From Pararhizobium sp. (lineage in GTDB: Bacteria > Pseudomonadota > Alphaproteobacteria > Rhizobiales > Rhizobiaceae), in NCBI GenBank assembly GCA_017794825.1, contig CP051237.1, forward strand, positions 3,554,501 through 3,618,500: DNA of 64,000 bases, read 5' to 3'. Under the pieces are notes generated by a model that was given only the letters and a program-made list of their open reading frames with translations, was not told the DNA's origin and did not search any database. Numbering within the stretch: the stretch's first letter is position 1; each line of letters begins with the position of its first letter. Position numbers and translations under genes: made by a program. Shown in pieces: positions 44,467 to 54,000 of this stretch.

Positions 44467-44566
44467 CCGACATCTCCCGGAACGTTCCTATGCGATGATT
44501 CTGGCCTATCGACCTTCATACACCAAGTCCGTGGCGTGATTGCGTGGTTGTCGGCCTTTGCGCATA

Positions 44567-44664
44567 TCCCTGCTGGTGGGCTTCGCGCGGTTCGACAACC
44601 GCATCCACAGCCCCAGGGCATCCGCTTCTGGGTTCGCATTCTCGCCGCGCTTGCGGAAGGTTGA
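44567..44664 (+). pseudogene. Decayed 3' fragment of an M20 peptidase gene
   Basis: The first 49 bases are identical to 36578-36626 of the intact M20 gene. A 31-base deletion follows, which removes the codons around the metal-ligand His region SPNEKYDL and shifts the frame. The last 50 bases match 36657-36706 with 5 differences, three of them silent, and end on the same TGA. The pattern suggests the tail of a once-functional homologue rather than a fresh copy. The rest of the gap 44467-44793 shows nothing recognisable. Confidence 0.85.
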
Positions 44665-44793
44665 CCCGCCGCGGTCAGAATTTCAGAGCGCGTAGCGCAG
44701 GCCTGCGCCGCCCTTTTTCAGGGTCAGGCGATGCGCTTGCGGATGACTTCCTGACTGATCTAATATTGCAACCGGTTTTGAACGAGGCGCCAC

Positions 44794-45312
44794 ATGAAAT
44801 CCGAATTCAGGTCCGGCTGTCCCATCAATCTGACGATGGAGATTCTCGGCGATCGCTGGAGCCTCGTTATCATTCGCGACATGATGTTCGGCAACCGACG
44901 GCATTTCCGCGAGCTTCTCAACCAGTCCGAAGAGGGCATCGCCTCGAATATTCTGGCGGCGCGGCTCAAGAGGCTGGTCGAAACCGGCCTGATCACAAGA
45001 CGCGACGATCCGAGCCACAAGCAGAAAGCGATCTACAGCCTGACCGAAACGGCGATCGAACTCGTTCCGGTGCTGGCGCAGATCGGCGCCTGGGGGCGTC
45101 GTCACCTGCCGGTGACGGAGGAACTCGGCGTCAGGGCGCAATTGCTGGCGGAGGGCGGGCCGGAATTATGGGAAGCGTTCATGGACGACTTGCGGGTTCT
45201 GCATCTCGATGCGAAACCTGAAAAGACAGGCAAACCGACTGTGCTGGATCGGCTGAATGCGGCCTACGAGGAGGTCGTTGATGAAAATCGCGCAAAGGGG
45301 AAAACACAATGA
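44794..45312 (+). CDS. HxlR-family transcriptional regulator
   Basis: A 172-residue winged-helix regulator. The typical N-terminal Cys is in SGCPINLTMEILGDRWSLVIIRDMMFG, and RHFRELLNQSEEGIASNILAARLKRLVETGLI is the recognition region. Such proteins often sense electrophiles or redox state through the conserved Cys. Its stop overlaps the phosphatase start (ATGA), so the two are co-expressed. About 50 C-terminal residues beyond the usual HxlR length have no recognised domain. Confidence 0.9.
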   Translation: MKSEFRSGCPINLTMEILGDRWSLVIIRDMMFGNRRHFRELLNQSEEGIASNILAARLKRLVETGLITRRDDPSHKQKAIYSLTETAIELVPVLAQIGAWGRRHLPVTEELGVRAQLLAEGGPELWEAFMDDLRVLHLDAKPEKTGKPTVLDRLNAAYEEVVDENRAKGKTQ

Positions 45313-46049
45313 CAACGGCGACACGTATCATTGAGGTGGACGGCGCAAGCAATTTGCGTGATCTCGGTGGTCTGCCGACTTCAGAAGGCGGCAGGATCCG
45401 GCGCGGGAAACTCTATCGAAGCGCCAGGCTCAGCGGCGTCACAGAGCGTGGACGCGCGCAGCTGAAGGCGCTCGGCATCGCCGTTGTATGCGACTTCAGG
45501 GGCGTGACGGAAAGCGCGAGCGCGCCTTCGGCGATCGGCGGAGTGGTGGGACGCATCCATCCGTTGCCGATCGAGCCGACACTGAAAGCCCATACCGGAG
45601 CGTTGTTTGGAACCGGTGTGACGGAAGGCGCCAAAACCCGCGACGTCATGGTGGATATCTATCGCGTCTTCGGCTCGAGGCGGATCGGCGCGTTCGGCGA
45701 TCTGATCGGGCTTCTCGTGGATGACGAGACCCCGTTGCTGTTTCATTGCACCGCAGGCAAGGACAGGACCGGCTTCAGCGCGGCCATCATACTGCGTTTG
45801 CTGGGCGTGCACATGGACGACATCATGCACGACTATCTGCTGACAAACGACCACTGGAAAGGGACCGGCCTGCTCGATCATCTGCCCGATGAGGCGCGCA
45901 AGGCGATCGAGATGGTCGATCAGGCCTACCTGGAGGCAGCCTTCGAATCCGTCGATGCGACCTATGGATCGTTCGACAGCTATGCGGAGAAAGTGCTGCG
46001 CCTCGACAATGATGCGATCGATCGCCTGCGGTTGCTCTACGTCGAGTAA
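45309..46049 (+). CDS. Tyrosine-protein phosphatase (DSP/PTP-like)
   Basis: A 246-residue phosphatase with the P-loop HCTAGKDRTG: nucleophile Cys147 and Arg153. The N-terminal NLRDLGG and GKLYRSARLS are typical of the bacterial Y_phosphatase3 group, which acts on phosphotyrosine or phosphoinositides. It starts inside the HxlR stop with AAGGGG upstream. The target is unknown. It converges with the SDR gene across 14 bases. Confidence 0.9.
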   Translation: MTTATRIIEVDGASNLRDLGGLPTSEGGRIRRGKLYRSARLSGVTERGRAQLKALGIAVVCDFRGVTESASAPSAIGGVVGRIHPLPIEPTLKAHTGALFGTGVTEGAKTRDVMVDIYRVFGSRRIGAFGDLIGLLVDDETPLLFHCTAGKDRTGFSAAIILRLLGVHMDDIMHDYLLTNDHWKGTGLLDHLPDEARKAIEMVDQAYLEAAFESVDATYGSFDSYAEKVLRLDNDAIDRLRLLYVE

Positions 46050-46063
46050 TTTATTCCGAGAGA

Positions 46064-46762
46064 TCAGAATCGCTCGACCCAGGGGCGCAGGCTGAGTTCG
46101 TTGGTCCAGGCCGACCGGTGCTGCCTGATGACCGACAGATAGCTTTCGGCAATCGCATCCGGATCGAGCATGGAATCACGATTGTCCGGCGCTTCGGTCC
46201 TGCCCGGATTGCGAATGCCTCCGTCTATGTTGACCCAACACACATGGACGCCCTGCGGATGAAGTTCACGCGCCATGGACTGCGCCAGCCCGCGCTGGGC
46301 GAACTTGCCCATGGCGAAGGGTGCGGAATTGGGAAACCCCTTCACGCCGGCCGACGCGCCGGTAAACAGGATCGCGCCGCGCACGCCGTCGGCAGGTTCC
46401 TGCGCAAGCATCCGCCGCGCAGCCGCCTGACCGACCAGAAAGGCGCCAAACGCCGTCACCTCGATGGCGTTCCTGACCGCTTCCGGATCAAGGTCCGCGA
46501 TCGGACCCCGAACGCGGGCGGACGGGTTGTAGACCACGACGTCAAATCGATCGCCGATCGAGGCAAAGAGTCGTTCGACATGGTCGGCGTCGGCTGCGTT
46601 GCAGGCAATGGTTTCAGCGTCCGTTTCTGCAGCGAGCTTTTCCAACTTGTCGGTGTTTCTCGCCGCCAGCGTCAGACGATATCCGTTCGCATGCAGAAGG
46701 CGGGCGAGAGACGCCGACAATCCGTCGCCGACGCCGACAATGAGCGCTGTACTTTCAGTCAT
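46064..46762 (-). CDS. Atypical SDR-family protein, catalytic Tyr replaced by Phe
   Basis: A 232-residue Rossmann protein: ALIVGVGDGLSASLARLL for the cofactor, VVVYNPSA for the NNAG strand and FTGASAG for the Ser region. The YxxxK position reads FAMGK (in SAPFAMGKFAQRGLAQ), so the catalytic Tyr is Phe. An FAxGKFA motif recurs in a recognised SDR branch, so this is probably inherited, not damage, but ordinary carbonyl chemistry is doubtful. AGGAG precedes the start. Divergent from the MFS gene. Confidence 0.85.
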   Translation of the reverse strand: MTESTALIVGVGDGLSASLARLLHANGYRLTLAARNTDKLEKLAAETDAETIACNAADADHVERLFASIGDRFDVVVYNPSARVRGPIADLDPEAVRNAIEVTAFGAFLVGQAAARRMLAQEPADGVRGAILFTGASAGVKGFPNSAPFAMGKFAQRGLAQSMARELHPQGVHVCWVNIDGGIRNPGRTEAPDNRDSMLDPDAIAESYLSVIRQHRSAWTNELSLRPWVERF

Positions 46763-46850
46763 TGTTGCAAACTCCTGTTTATATCTCCAAAGTTAGGATT
46801 CAGCGACTGGACCGCCAGTGCAAAAACGGGACGCGGGGAAATAACTTCAC

Positions 46851-48221
46851 ATGGCGGTTTCAATCGAAAGACCGGACAGCCGGAAATGGTGGATGCTCGC
46901 CGCGATGGGAGGCGTCATCGGCATCATACTCCTCGACGAAACGGTGGTCGGTGTGGCGCTGCCGACGATACGCCGCGAGCTCGCCATGTCGGAAGGCGCG
47001 TCGCACTGGGCCATCAACGCCTATTTGCTTGTCTTCGCATCGCTGGCGGCCGCCGGCGGCAAGCTCGGCGATATTCTGGGCCATCGCAGGCTGTTCCTCG
47101 CGAGCCTCGCGGTGTTCGCCCTGTCGTCGCTTGCCTGCGGTTTTTCAGAGAGCGGAACCTGGCTGATCGTCGCCCGCGCCATCCAGGGCGTCGGCGCCGC
47201 GGCGATCTTCCCGTTGTCCATGGCGCTCGCCACGATGCCCTTCCCGCCGGAAGAGAGAGGAACAGCGCTTGGAATCTACGGCGCGATCGGCACGACGTTC
47301 CTGGCGCTCGGCCCGCTCATCGGCGGATTCTTCACCGATATTCTGTCCTGGCGATGGATCTTCTGGATCAATCTTCCAGTCGTGGTGTTCGTGGCGGGTA
47401 TTGTCGCCGCAGGAGGGCGCAAGACGCCGAAAGCGCTGAATACGGGACCATTTGATGCCTTTGGTCTCGCCAGTCTTGTCATTAGCGTATGCGTTTTGAC
47501 CTTTGCCCTGATGGAAGCGCCGAAGCTCGGCTGGTTGAGCCCGGCGATCCTCTCGTTTTTCGCAATCGGTTTGCTGATGGCCGCGACGTTCATCTTGGTC
47601 GAGCGGCGCAGTGCTGCGCCGCTGATCGAGATCGATCTCTTCGCCAATTCCGGGTTCGCCCTGTGCAATCTGGTGATCTTCATGGCGCAGTTCAGCAAGA
47701 TGGCCATGATCGTCTTCGGCGCAGTGTTTCTTCAAACCGAATTGCATATGAGTCCCTTCGTGGCGGGACTGGCGCTGCTTCTTGCCGTCGGTCCGGTGCC
47801 GATACTGGCGGGGCCGTCGGGCCGCCTGGCCGACCGCTTCGGCGCAAGGCCGCTGATCCTGTTCGCTCTCGTCGCCGTGACGGCTGGACTTCTCTGGGTC
47901 GGACTGACGATGGATCGCGACAGTTACCTGCTGCTTGTTCCCGGACTGCTGTGCTGGGGCGTTGGCGTCACGTTCATATTCGCGCCGCCAAGGAGCGCCG
48001 CGATGAAGATGACGCCTCCGGAAAAGCATGGTCAGGTCGGCGGAATCGTGATGAGCGCCCAGCTTCTGGGCGGCACGTTCGGCGTGGCCTATTGCAGCGC
48101 GCTGTTTTCCATGTCGAAAAGCTTTCCTGTGGTGTTCCTGGGCAACGCCGCCGTCTCCGCCGTCATCCTGCTGCTTGCGTTTCTCTACATGAAAGACGAC
48201 AGGCGGAAGGCGGGCGCCTGA
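46851..48221 (+). CDS. MFS drug-exporter-type transporter (DHA2-like)
   Basis: A 456-residue inner-membrane protein with about 14 hydrophobic segments. LLDETVVGVALPTIRRELAMSEG at the first helix is the D1 motif of the 14-helix drug:H+ antiporters, and GDILGHRRLFL is motif A. It would export a toxic compound in exchange for protons. The 88-base gap to the divergent SDR should hold promoters for both. It converges with the hydrolase gene across 4 bases. Confidence 0.9.
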   Translation: MAVSIERPDSRKWWMLAAMGGVIGIILLDETVVGVALPTIRRELAMSEGASHWAINAYLLVFASLAAAGGKLGDILGHRRLFLASLAVFALSSLACGFSESGTWLIVARAIQGVGAAAIFPLSMALATMPFPPEERGTALGIYGAIGTTFLALGPLIGGFFTDILSWRWIFWINLPVVVFVAGIVAAGGRKTPKALNTGPFDAFGLASLVISVCVLTFALMEAPKLGWLSPAILSFFAIGLLMAATFILVERRSAAPLIEIDLFANSGFALCNLVIFMAQFSKMAMIVFGAVFLQTELHMSPFVAGLALLLAVGPVPILAGPSGRLADRFGARPLILFALVAVTAGLLWVGLTMDRDSYLLLVPGLLCWGVGVTFIFAPPRSAAMKMTPPEKHGQVGGIVMSAQLLGGTFGVAYCSALFSMSKSFPVVFLGNAAVSAVILLLAFLYMKDDRRKAGA

Positions 48222-48225
48222 CCGC

Positions 48226-49254
48226 TCACCAGGCGGTTTGCAGCCAGCGTGACATGGCGCGCTGGCACTCGATTCCTTCAGGAATTGCGCGGCTGAAACT
48301 GACAAAGCCGTGGATCTGTCCATCATAGACGAGATGATGGACGTCGATCCCGTCCGCCTGCAGCCTGTCGGCGTAGGCGGCGCCCTCGTCGCGCAAGGGG
48401 TCGAAACCCGCCGTTACGATGCATGCTTTCGCAAGGCCCGCGAGATCCGCCCGTATGGCGGGCGAGGCTCGGGGATCCTGCATGTCGCCTCTGTTTTCGA
48501 GATAGAGATCGACAATCCACATGCCCCTGTCGCGCGGGATGATGTAGGCGTTCTCCAGCTCCTCCATGGATTGGCTTGTCATGCTGGAATCGAGCGACGG
48601 ATAGATGAGAAGCTGAAGGCAGGGCGGCTGGAAGTTTCGGTCGAGCGCCTGCTGGCATACGACAGCGGCGAAATTGCCGCCTGCGCTGTCGCCGCCGACG
48701 CCAACCCGGGACGGATCGCCGCCAAGGTCTTGCGCGTTTTGTCGTACCCACCGATAGGCGGCGATCGCGTCTTCCACGCCAGCCGGAAACTTGTGCTCGG
48801 GCGCCAGCCTGTAGTCGACCGAAACAACGACGCAGCCTGACCATTTCGCCAGCCTGGCGCACAGGCCGTCATGGGAATCGCAATTGCCCTGGAACCATCC
48901 TCCGCCATGATAGAATACGAGAACAGGCAAGGGGCCAGCCTCCTTGGGGCGGTCGCTGTAGAGCCGCGCGGGTATCGGCCCTTCGGCGCCTGCGACCGTC
49001 ATGTCTTCCCTGCGAAGTAGTGGTGGCGCAGGCTCGTCGAAAACGTTGACGATTTTCTGAGCCTGTTTGCGAATCTCCGCGATTGTCGGGGGACGATCGC
49101 TCTGGACGGCCCTCGACAGGCGACCGAAGGCCTGAGCCTTCGCGTCCATGACGCGATGAGCCAGTCTTTCTCGCCTTCCGGCGTACAGCAACCGGACGAT
49201 CGGAGCGGGGAGGCGCGTCGGGACGAATGCCGCCAGAACGGATGGTTTGACCAT
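48226..49254 (-). CDS. Alpha/beta hydrolase, hormone-sensitive-lipase family esterase
   Basis: A 342-residue esterase. The oxyanion motif is HGGGW (residues 116-120), the nucleophile is Ser190 in GGDSAGGN, the acid is in ASFDPLRDE-like VTAGFDPLRDEG, and the catalytic His is in YDGQIHGFVSF. It hydrolyses short acyl esters. It starts 6 bases after the adenylate cyclase stop on the same strand, so it is the apparent last gene of the envelope operon, possibly by chance placement. Confidence 0.9.
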   Translation of the reverse strand: MVKPSVLAAFVPTRLPAPIVRLLYAGRRERLAHRVMDAKAQAFGRLSRAVQSDRPPTIAEIRKQAQKIVNVFDEPAPPLLRREDMTVAGAEGPIPARLYSDRPKEAGPLPVLVFYHGGGWFQGNCDSHDGLCARLAKWSGCVVVSVDYRLAPEHKFPAGVEDAIAAYRWVRQNAQDLGGDPSRVGVGGDSAGGNFAAVVCQQALDRNFQPPCLQLLIYPSLDSSMTSQSMEELENAYIIPRDRGMWIVDLYLENRGDMQDPRASPAIRADLAGLAKACIVTAGFDPLRDEGAAYADRLQADGIDVHHLVYDGQIHGFVSFSRAIPEGIECQRAMSRWLQTAW

Positions 49255-49260
49255 GGTTTG

Positions 49261-50991
49261 CTACGCCGCGTCGGACTCGGATTTTCCCGGACCGTCGAAG
49301 ACGAAGACCTCGATCTTGTCTTTCTTGCCCTTCACGGCGATCGGCTCGATCCGGCGCCCCAGTATCGTCAGCTTTGCGGGCAACTGCTCCTGGACATTGC
49401 GGGAGATCCATGTCTCGTCCGGTCCGGCCTGACCGCAGAGGCGGGCGGCCAGATTGACGTGGTCGCCAAGCACCGTGAAGTCCTTGCGCTGGTTGCTCCC
49501 CATGGCGCCGACAACCACTTCGCCGACATTGACGCCGATGCCGATCCTCAAGTCCGCCTTCGAGGTCAGCCGCATTTCTTCCATGACCTGCATGATCGCA
49601 AGCGAACATTCGACAGCGTGCTTCGACTGGTTGGCGCCCCCGAACACAGCCATGATCTCGTCGCCGACGAACTTGTCGATGTCGCCGTGATTGGCGACCA
49701 CGATATCCGTGATCCTCTGGAAGTAGCTGTTGAGCACTTCAACCACTTCTTCCGGCTCGCGGGTTTCGGAAAAGGCGGTGTAGCCGCGAATATCGGCAAA
49801 CAGGATCGCCACGCTGCGACGTTCGCCGCCAAGGGAGACCTCGCGGTCGGAACTGCCGCTGATCGCCTTCATCGTGCCTTGCGATACGAATTTCTGCAAT
49901 TCGAACCGTTCTGCCAGTTGAACGATCATCTCGTTGAAGCGCCGCGCCAGATCCCCGATTTCGTCGCGGGAACGGACGTTGTCGACCCTGACGTCCAGAT
50001 TACCCTTTGCGATCTCGATGGCTGCCTCGCCGATGCGGAGGATCGGGCGTGAAATCCTGAGGGCAAAGAAGGCTGCGCCGAGCATGGCTACAGCGAGTCC
50101 GATGCCAAGCCATTGCAGAAGGCTTCGGATCATGTCGCTGATCGGCGCATAGGCGGCGGCTTCGGATTTCTCGACCACAACCGCCCACGGCAATGCTCTC
50201 GCCAGGGTAATCGCTCCGAGCGAAATCGACCCGTCGGCAAGCTCAAACGGTTCGACGGCGATGACAGCCTGTCGGGAAGACAGCATCAGTTGCGCCATGT
50301 CCGACACGCTCTCATGATCGTAGTCGCCTTCCGTCGTGCCATAGACGACATCGCCATCGCTGTTGATGACGTGAATGGCGCCGGTGCGCGCAAATGGATG
50401 CTTGGTGATGAATCGTTCAAGGCGTTCGAGATTGATCCGGGCATAGAGAATTGCATCCCTGCCGCCTATGCCTTCCGGTATGGGCAGGCTTGCCGTCGCC
50501 AACCAGTCCCCGGTTTCTTCGATAAATTCGACATTGGTCGCCCTTTGAGACGACTCTGTTTCCGGTTGGGCGTCTTCAGAGTTGACCTGTAGAATGCTGA
50601 CGGGATTTTCGAAATGTTCCGCCAGCGTGCGGACGTAGGCTTCCTGGGAGACAACGATCGGGCGCGGCGCGCCTTCTATGTTGACCTGCAGGGAGACGAC
50701 GTCCGGAAGATCGGCAATGCCCTGTTTCAGGAGCGTGATCTTTGAGCGGGAATCCAGCGTTTCTCCGCCGATCGCGTTCCGGATAAGATCGAGCGGCACG
50801 AACAGCGAATATTCGAAGAAGGCGTTGAACTCGTTGGTGACCTGACGCGCGGTGCTGACAAGCTGCTCGTTGGCGGCGCTCTTCAATTCGTCGCGGGCGA
50901 CGCGAATGATCGACTGGCCCGCGACCACCAGCGGCAGCACTGCGATCAGCGCCGCGAAGATCATCATTTTGGAACGAAGGTTAAAACGCAT
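49261..50991 (-). CDS. Membrane adenylate cyclase (Cache-like sensor, HAMP, class III cyclase)
   Basis: A 576-residue protein. A first transmembrane helix (about residues 8-29), an extracytoplasmic sensor of about 250 residues resembling a Cache domain, a second helix (about 287-309), HAMP (about 310-365) and a class III cyclase (about 385-560). Catalytic metal Asp residues are in LFADIRGYTAF and DKFVGDEIMAVFG, and VLGDHVNLAARL supplies the transition-state Asn and Arg. The Lys in DKFVGDE and the Asp in LGDHVN are the pair that selects ATP, so cAMP is the expected product. It follows the large PKD gene by 36 bases and is probably activated by a periplasmic signal. A likely reader of the signal is the cNMP-binding protein at 62879. 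Confidence 0.9.
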   Translation of the reverse strand: MRFNLRSKMMIFAALIAVLPLVVAGQSIIRVARDELKSAANEQLVSTARQVTNEFNAFFEYSLFVPLDLIRNAIGGETLDSRSKITLLKQGIADLPDVVSLQVNIEGAPRPIVVSQEAYVRTLAEHFENPVSILQVNSEDAQPETESSQRATNVEFIEETGDWLATASLPIPEGIGGRDAILYARINLERLERFITKHPFARTGAIHVINSDGDVVYGTTEGDYDHESVSDMAQLMLSSRQAVIAVEPFELADGSISLGAITLARALPWAVVVEKSEAAAYAPISDMIRSLLQWLGIGLAVAMLGAAFFALRISRPILRIGEAAIEIAKGNLDVRVDNVRSRDEIGDLARRFNEMIVQLAERFELQKFVSQGTMKAISGSSDREVSLGGERRSVAILFADIRGYTAFSETREPEEVVEVLNSYFQRITDIVVANHGDIDKFVGDEIMAVFGGANQSKHAVECSLAIMQVMEEMRLTSKADLRIGIGVNVGEVVVGAMGSNQRKDFTVLGDHVNLAARLCGQAGPDETWISRNVQEQLPAKLTILGRRIEPIAVKGKKDKIEVFVFDGPGKSESDAA

Positions 50992-51027
50992 CGTTTGCCT
51001 GGTTCTGATTCAGGAAGGACAACCGTA

Positions 51028-54000
51028 TTACTCCAGTTGCGATAGCGTTGTCGACGCTTCCCTCGTCTTCGTCCGTATCGTCATGACATCCGTGGATATG
51101 CTGCAGGCCAGACCATGAGGATCTCCCGCAGTCAACTCCACCTCCACGACGCCCGGCTCGCTGAATTCCACACGGGCTTTTTCGCCATCAAGCTCCAGCC
51201 CGTTGGACAGGATCCAGTAATATTCGAGGTAGTCGCCGTCTGCGTCGGTGGACCGGCCGGCGTCCAGGATCAGGGAATCGTGAGCGCCGCCGATGAGAAG
51301 GTCGACATCGGGTCCGGCGTCGGCGACAGGCGGCGCGTTGACGAAAATCTCCACGGCCTGTTCAGTGGCCGCGCATTGCGAACCGGTTGCGTCTGTCACT
51401 GTCAGGACGGCGCGATAGGAGCCGGGTTCGGCAAAGCTGTGTTCCACGGTTGACCCTGAGGCGACGGTTCCGTCGCCGAAGTCCCAGTGATAGGCGATCG
51501 CTTCGCCATCAGGATCGAAGGAACGGGAGGCGTCGAACAGGATGGTCTCGCCAGCGCAGGTCTTGCGATCGACGTCGACGATAGCGACCGGCGGCCTGTT
51601 GATGGTTATGCTGCGTGAAAAGGGCGTCTGCAGGAGTTCGCCCGCACGCTCGACCGGCAGGATCGCGTTGACCGAATAGACGCCCGGCTTTGCATAGGAG
51701 TGGGTCGGGGTTTCGCCACTCGCGCCGTTTCCGTCGCCGAAGGTCCAGGTCGCCCGGCTGCTGTCGGCGCCTTCAGGCAAATCGACCAGCGCAAAAGGCG
51801 CAGGCTCGCCGACGCAGGCGATCGCGGGACCGTCGATCCTGCTCGCCGGGGCCGGCAGCACCGTCACCTCGAAGAGCTGCTCGTCCGAGGAGTTCGCAAG
51901 GCCTGTTCCGTCGTCCACCTTGAGGGTGACTGCGTAGAGACCCGGCTCTCGCCAGATATGGCGAATTTCAACGCCCGAGGCGACGCCGCCGTCGCCGAGA
52001 TCCCAGGAATATCCCGAGACGCCCCCGTCAGGATCGGAAGATCCTGCGCCGCTCAGCACGAGTGGCTTGTTGACCTCGACAACCGGCGCCGCGTCGATCT
52101 GCGCCATGGGCGCGGCGTTGACGGTTACGAGATGTATCGTCTCCGTGCTTGCGCATCCTCCGAGATCCTGCGTCGCGCTGGCCTGCAGCCGGACATGATA
52201 GAGGCCCGGCTTCTCGAATATATGGCTGACCTTGCCGCCCGATGCGCTCACTCCGTCGCCGAAATCCCATTCATAGGCGGCAATGACGCCGCCTTCGACG
52301 CTTGATCCGAACCCGTCGAATGCAACCTCTTCTCCGGCGGCGACCAGGGTCGGACCGTTGACGACCGCGACCGGCGCCTGCAGGACCGTCACCTGGATGT
52401 CGTCGGTGGAGATTGGCGAGCAAAGCCCCAGATTGTCGCCCTCGATCTGCAGGGAAACGCGATAGACGCCGGCGTCGTAATAGATGTGCTCGGGGCGGTC
52501 TCCGCCGCCGGTCTGGCCGTCGCCGAAGTCCCAGGAAAATCGATTGACGACCCCGTCCACATCGCTCGATCCGGTTCCGTCGAAACGAATAGAGGTTCCC
52601 GCGCAGACCTCGATGTCCGAGCCGGCATGGGCTTCCGGCGCCGGCAGGACCGTCATCAACGCCTCGTCGGTATGGGTCGCATTGGCGAGGCCGGATTCGT
52701 CGCGCACGGAGAGGCGGACCTTGTAGGCGCCCGGATCTTCGTAGACTTTCGTCGGATTGATGATGTTCGACGTGTTTCCGTCGCCGAAATCCCATTCATA
52801 CAGGAGAAGACCATTGTCAGGATCGACCGAGGAACTGGCGTCAAAGACAAATATGTCGCCGACGCACGCTTGCTTGTCGTCTCCCGCCATGGCCACCGGA
52901 GGCCGGTTGATCGAAACTGTAATGGCGTCGGCGTCGATCGAATTGGCAAGTCCCCGACCGTCGTCGGCCGTCAGCAATACCGGGTAGACGCCGCCGGCTT
53001 TGTAGACATACTCGACCTCGGCGCCAGCGGCCGTTGAACCATCGCCGAAATCCCACTTGTAGGTCAGGCCGTCATTGTCCGGATCGGCTGACGCTCCGGC
53101 GTTGAAGACGATGCGCAGTTCGTCGCTGACAATGTCGTTGCCTGCTTCTGCGACCGGTTCGTGGTTCACCTCGACCTTGAGTTCGTCCTGCGCCGTGCGG
53201 TTCGAAGCGATGCTGTCGTCCGTCACCGTCAGCGTGATCGTGTATATCCCCGCCTCTTCGAAACTGTGTTCGACGGTCTCGCCTTCCAGCGTCTCCTCGG
53301 TGTTCTGGAAATCCCATCGCCAGCTGGTTATCGAACCGTCCCGATCGGTGGAGCCTGCGCCGGACAGGACGAACGCCTGACCCGGAGCAACCGAAAGATC
53401 CGGCCCAGCCTCGGCCGTCGGCTGGTCGTTCACCGTAATGAGGATCTGCGAAAAATCGGTCGCTTCCTCGTGGCCCGTGTCGTCATGAATCTGCAGTTCC
53501 ACGGAATAGTAACCGGGAGCCGAGAAGGCGTGGGTGACGACGTCACCTTCGGCGCTGTTCCCATCGCGGAAATTCCAAAGATAGCGGGCGATTTCGCCGT
53601 CCGGATCGGTGGATCGCCGTCCGTCGAAGGTGAGGGTTTCACCGGGGGCGGCCACCACATCGAATCCGGCGTCGGCGATCGGCAAGGCGTTGACGATCAC
53701 CGTCATGGTATCCGATGCGTCGTTGCGGATGGTGCCGGAACTGTCGACGATATAGAGACTGACATCATAGACGCCGGGACTGCGGTAGGTGTGGGCGACC
53801 ATTTTCCCGGATCCGCGCTGACCGTCGCCGAAATCCCAATCATAGGAAATGATCTCGCCGTCGAGGTCATAGGATTGCGATGCGTCGAAGACGACTTCGG
53901 ACGCCGTGACGTGCTGGTCCGGACCGGCCTCGGCGACCGGCGGTTCGTTGATGACGATAGTGCGTTCGCTGATGGATTTCTGGTTTTCCAGTCCGGAGTC

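Noticed and set aside
44544..45221. A 225-codon plus-strand frame spanning the M20 fragment and the HxlR gene
   Set aside because: It joins the decayed fragment to the wrong frame of the HxlR gene, which has its own start at 44794 and clear family motifs.
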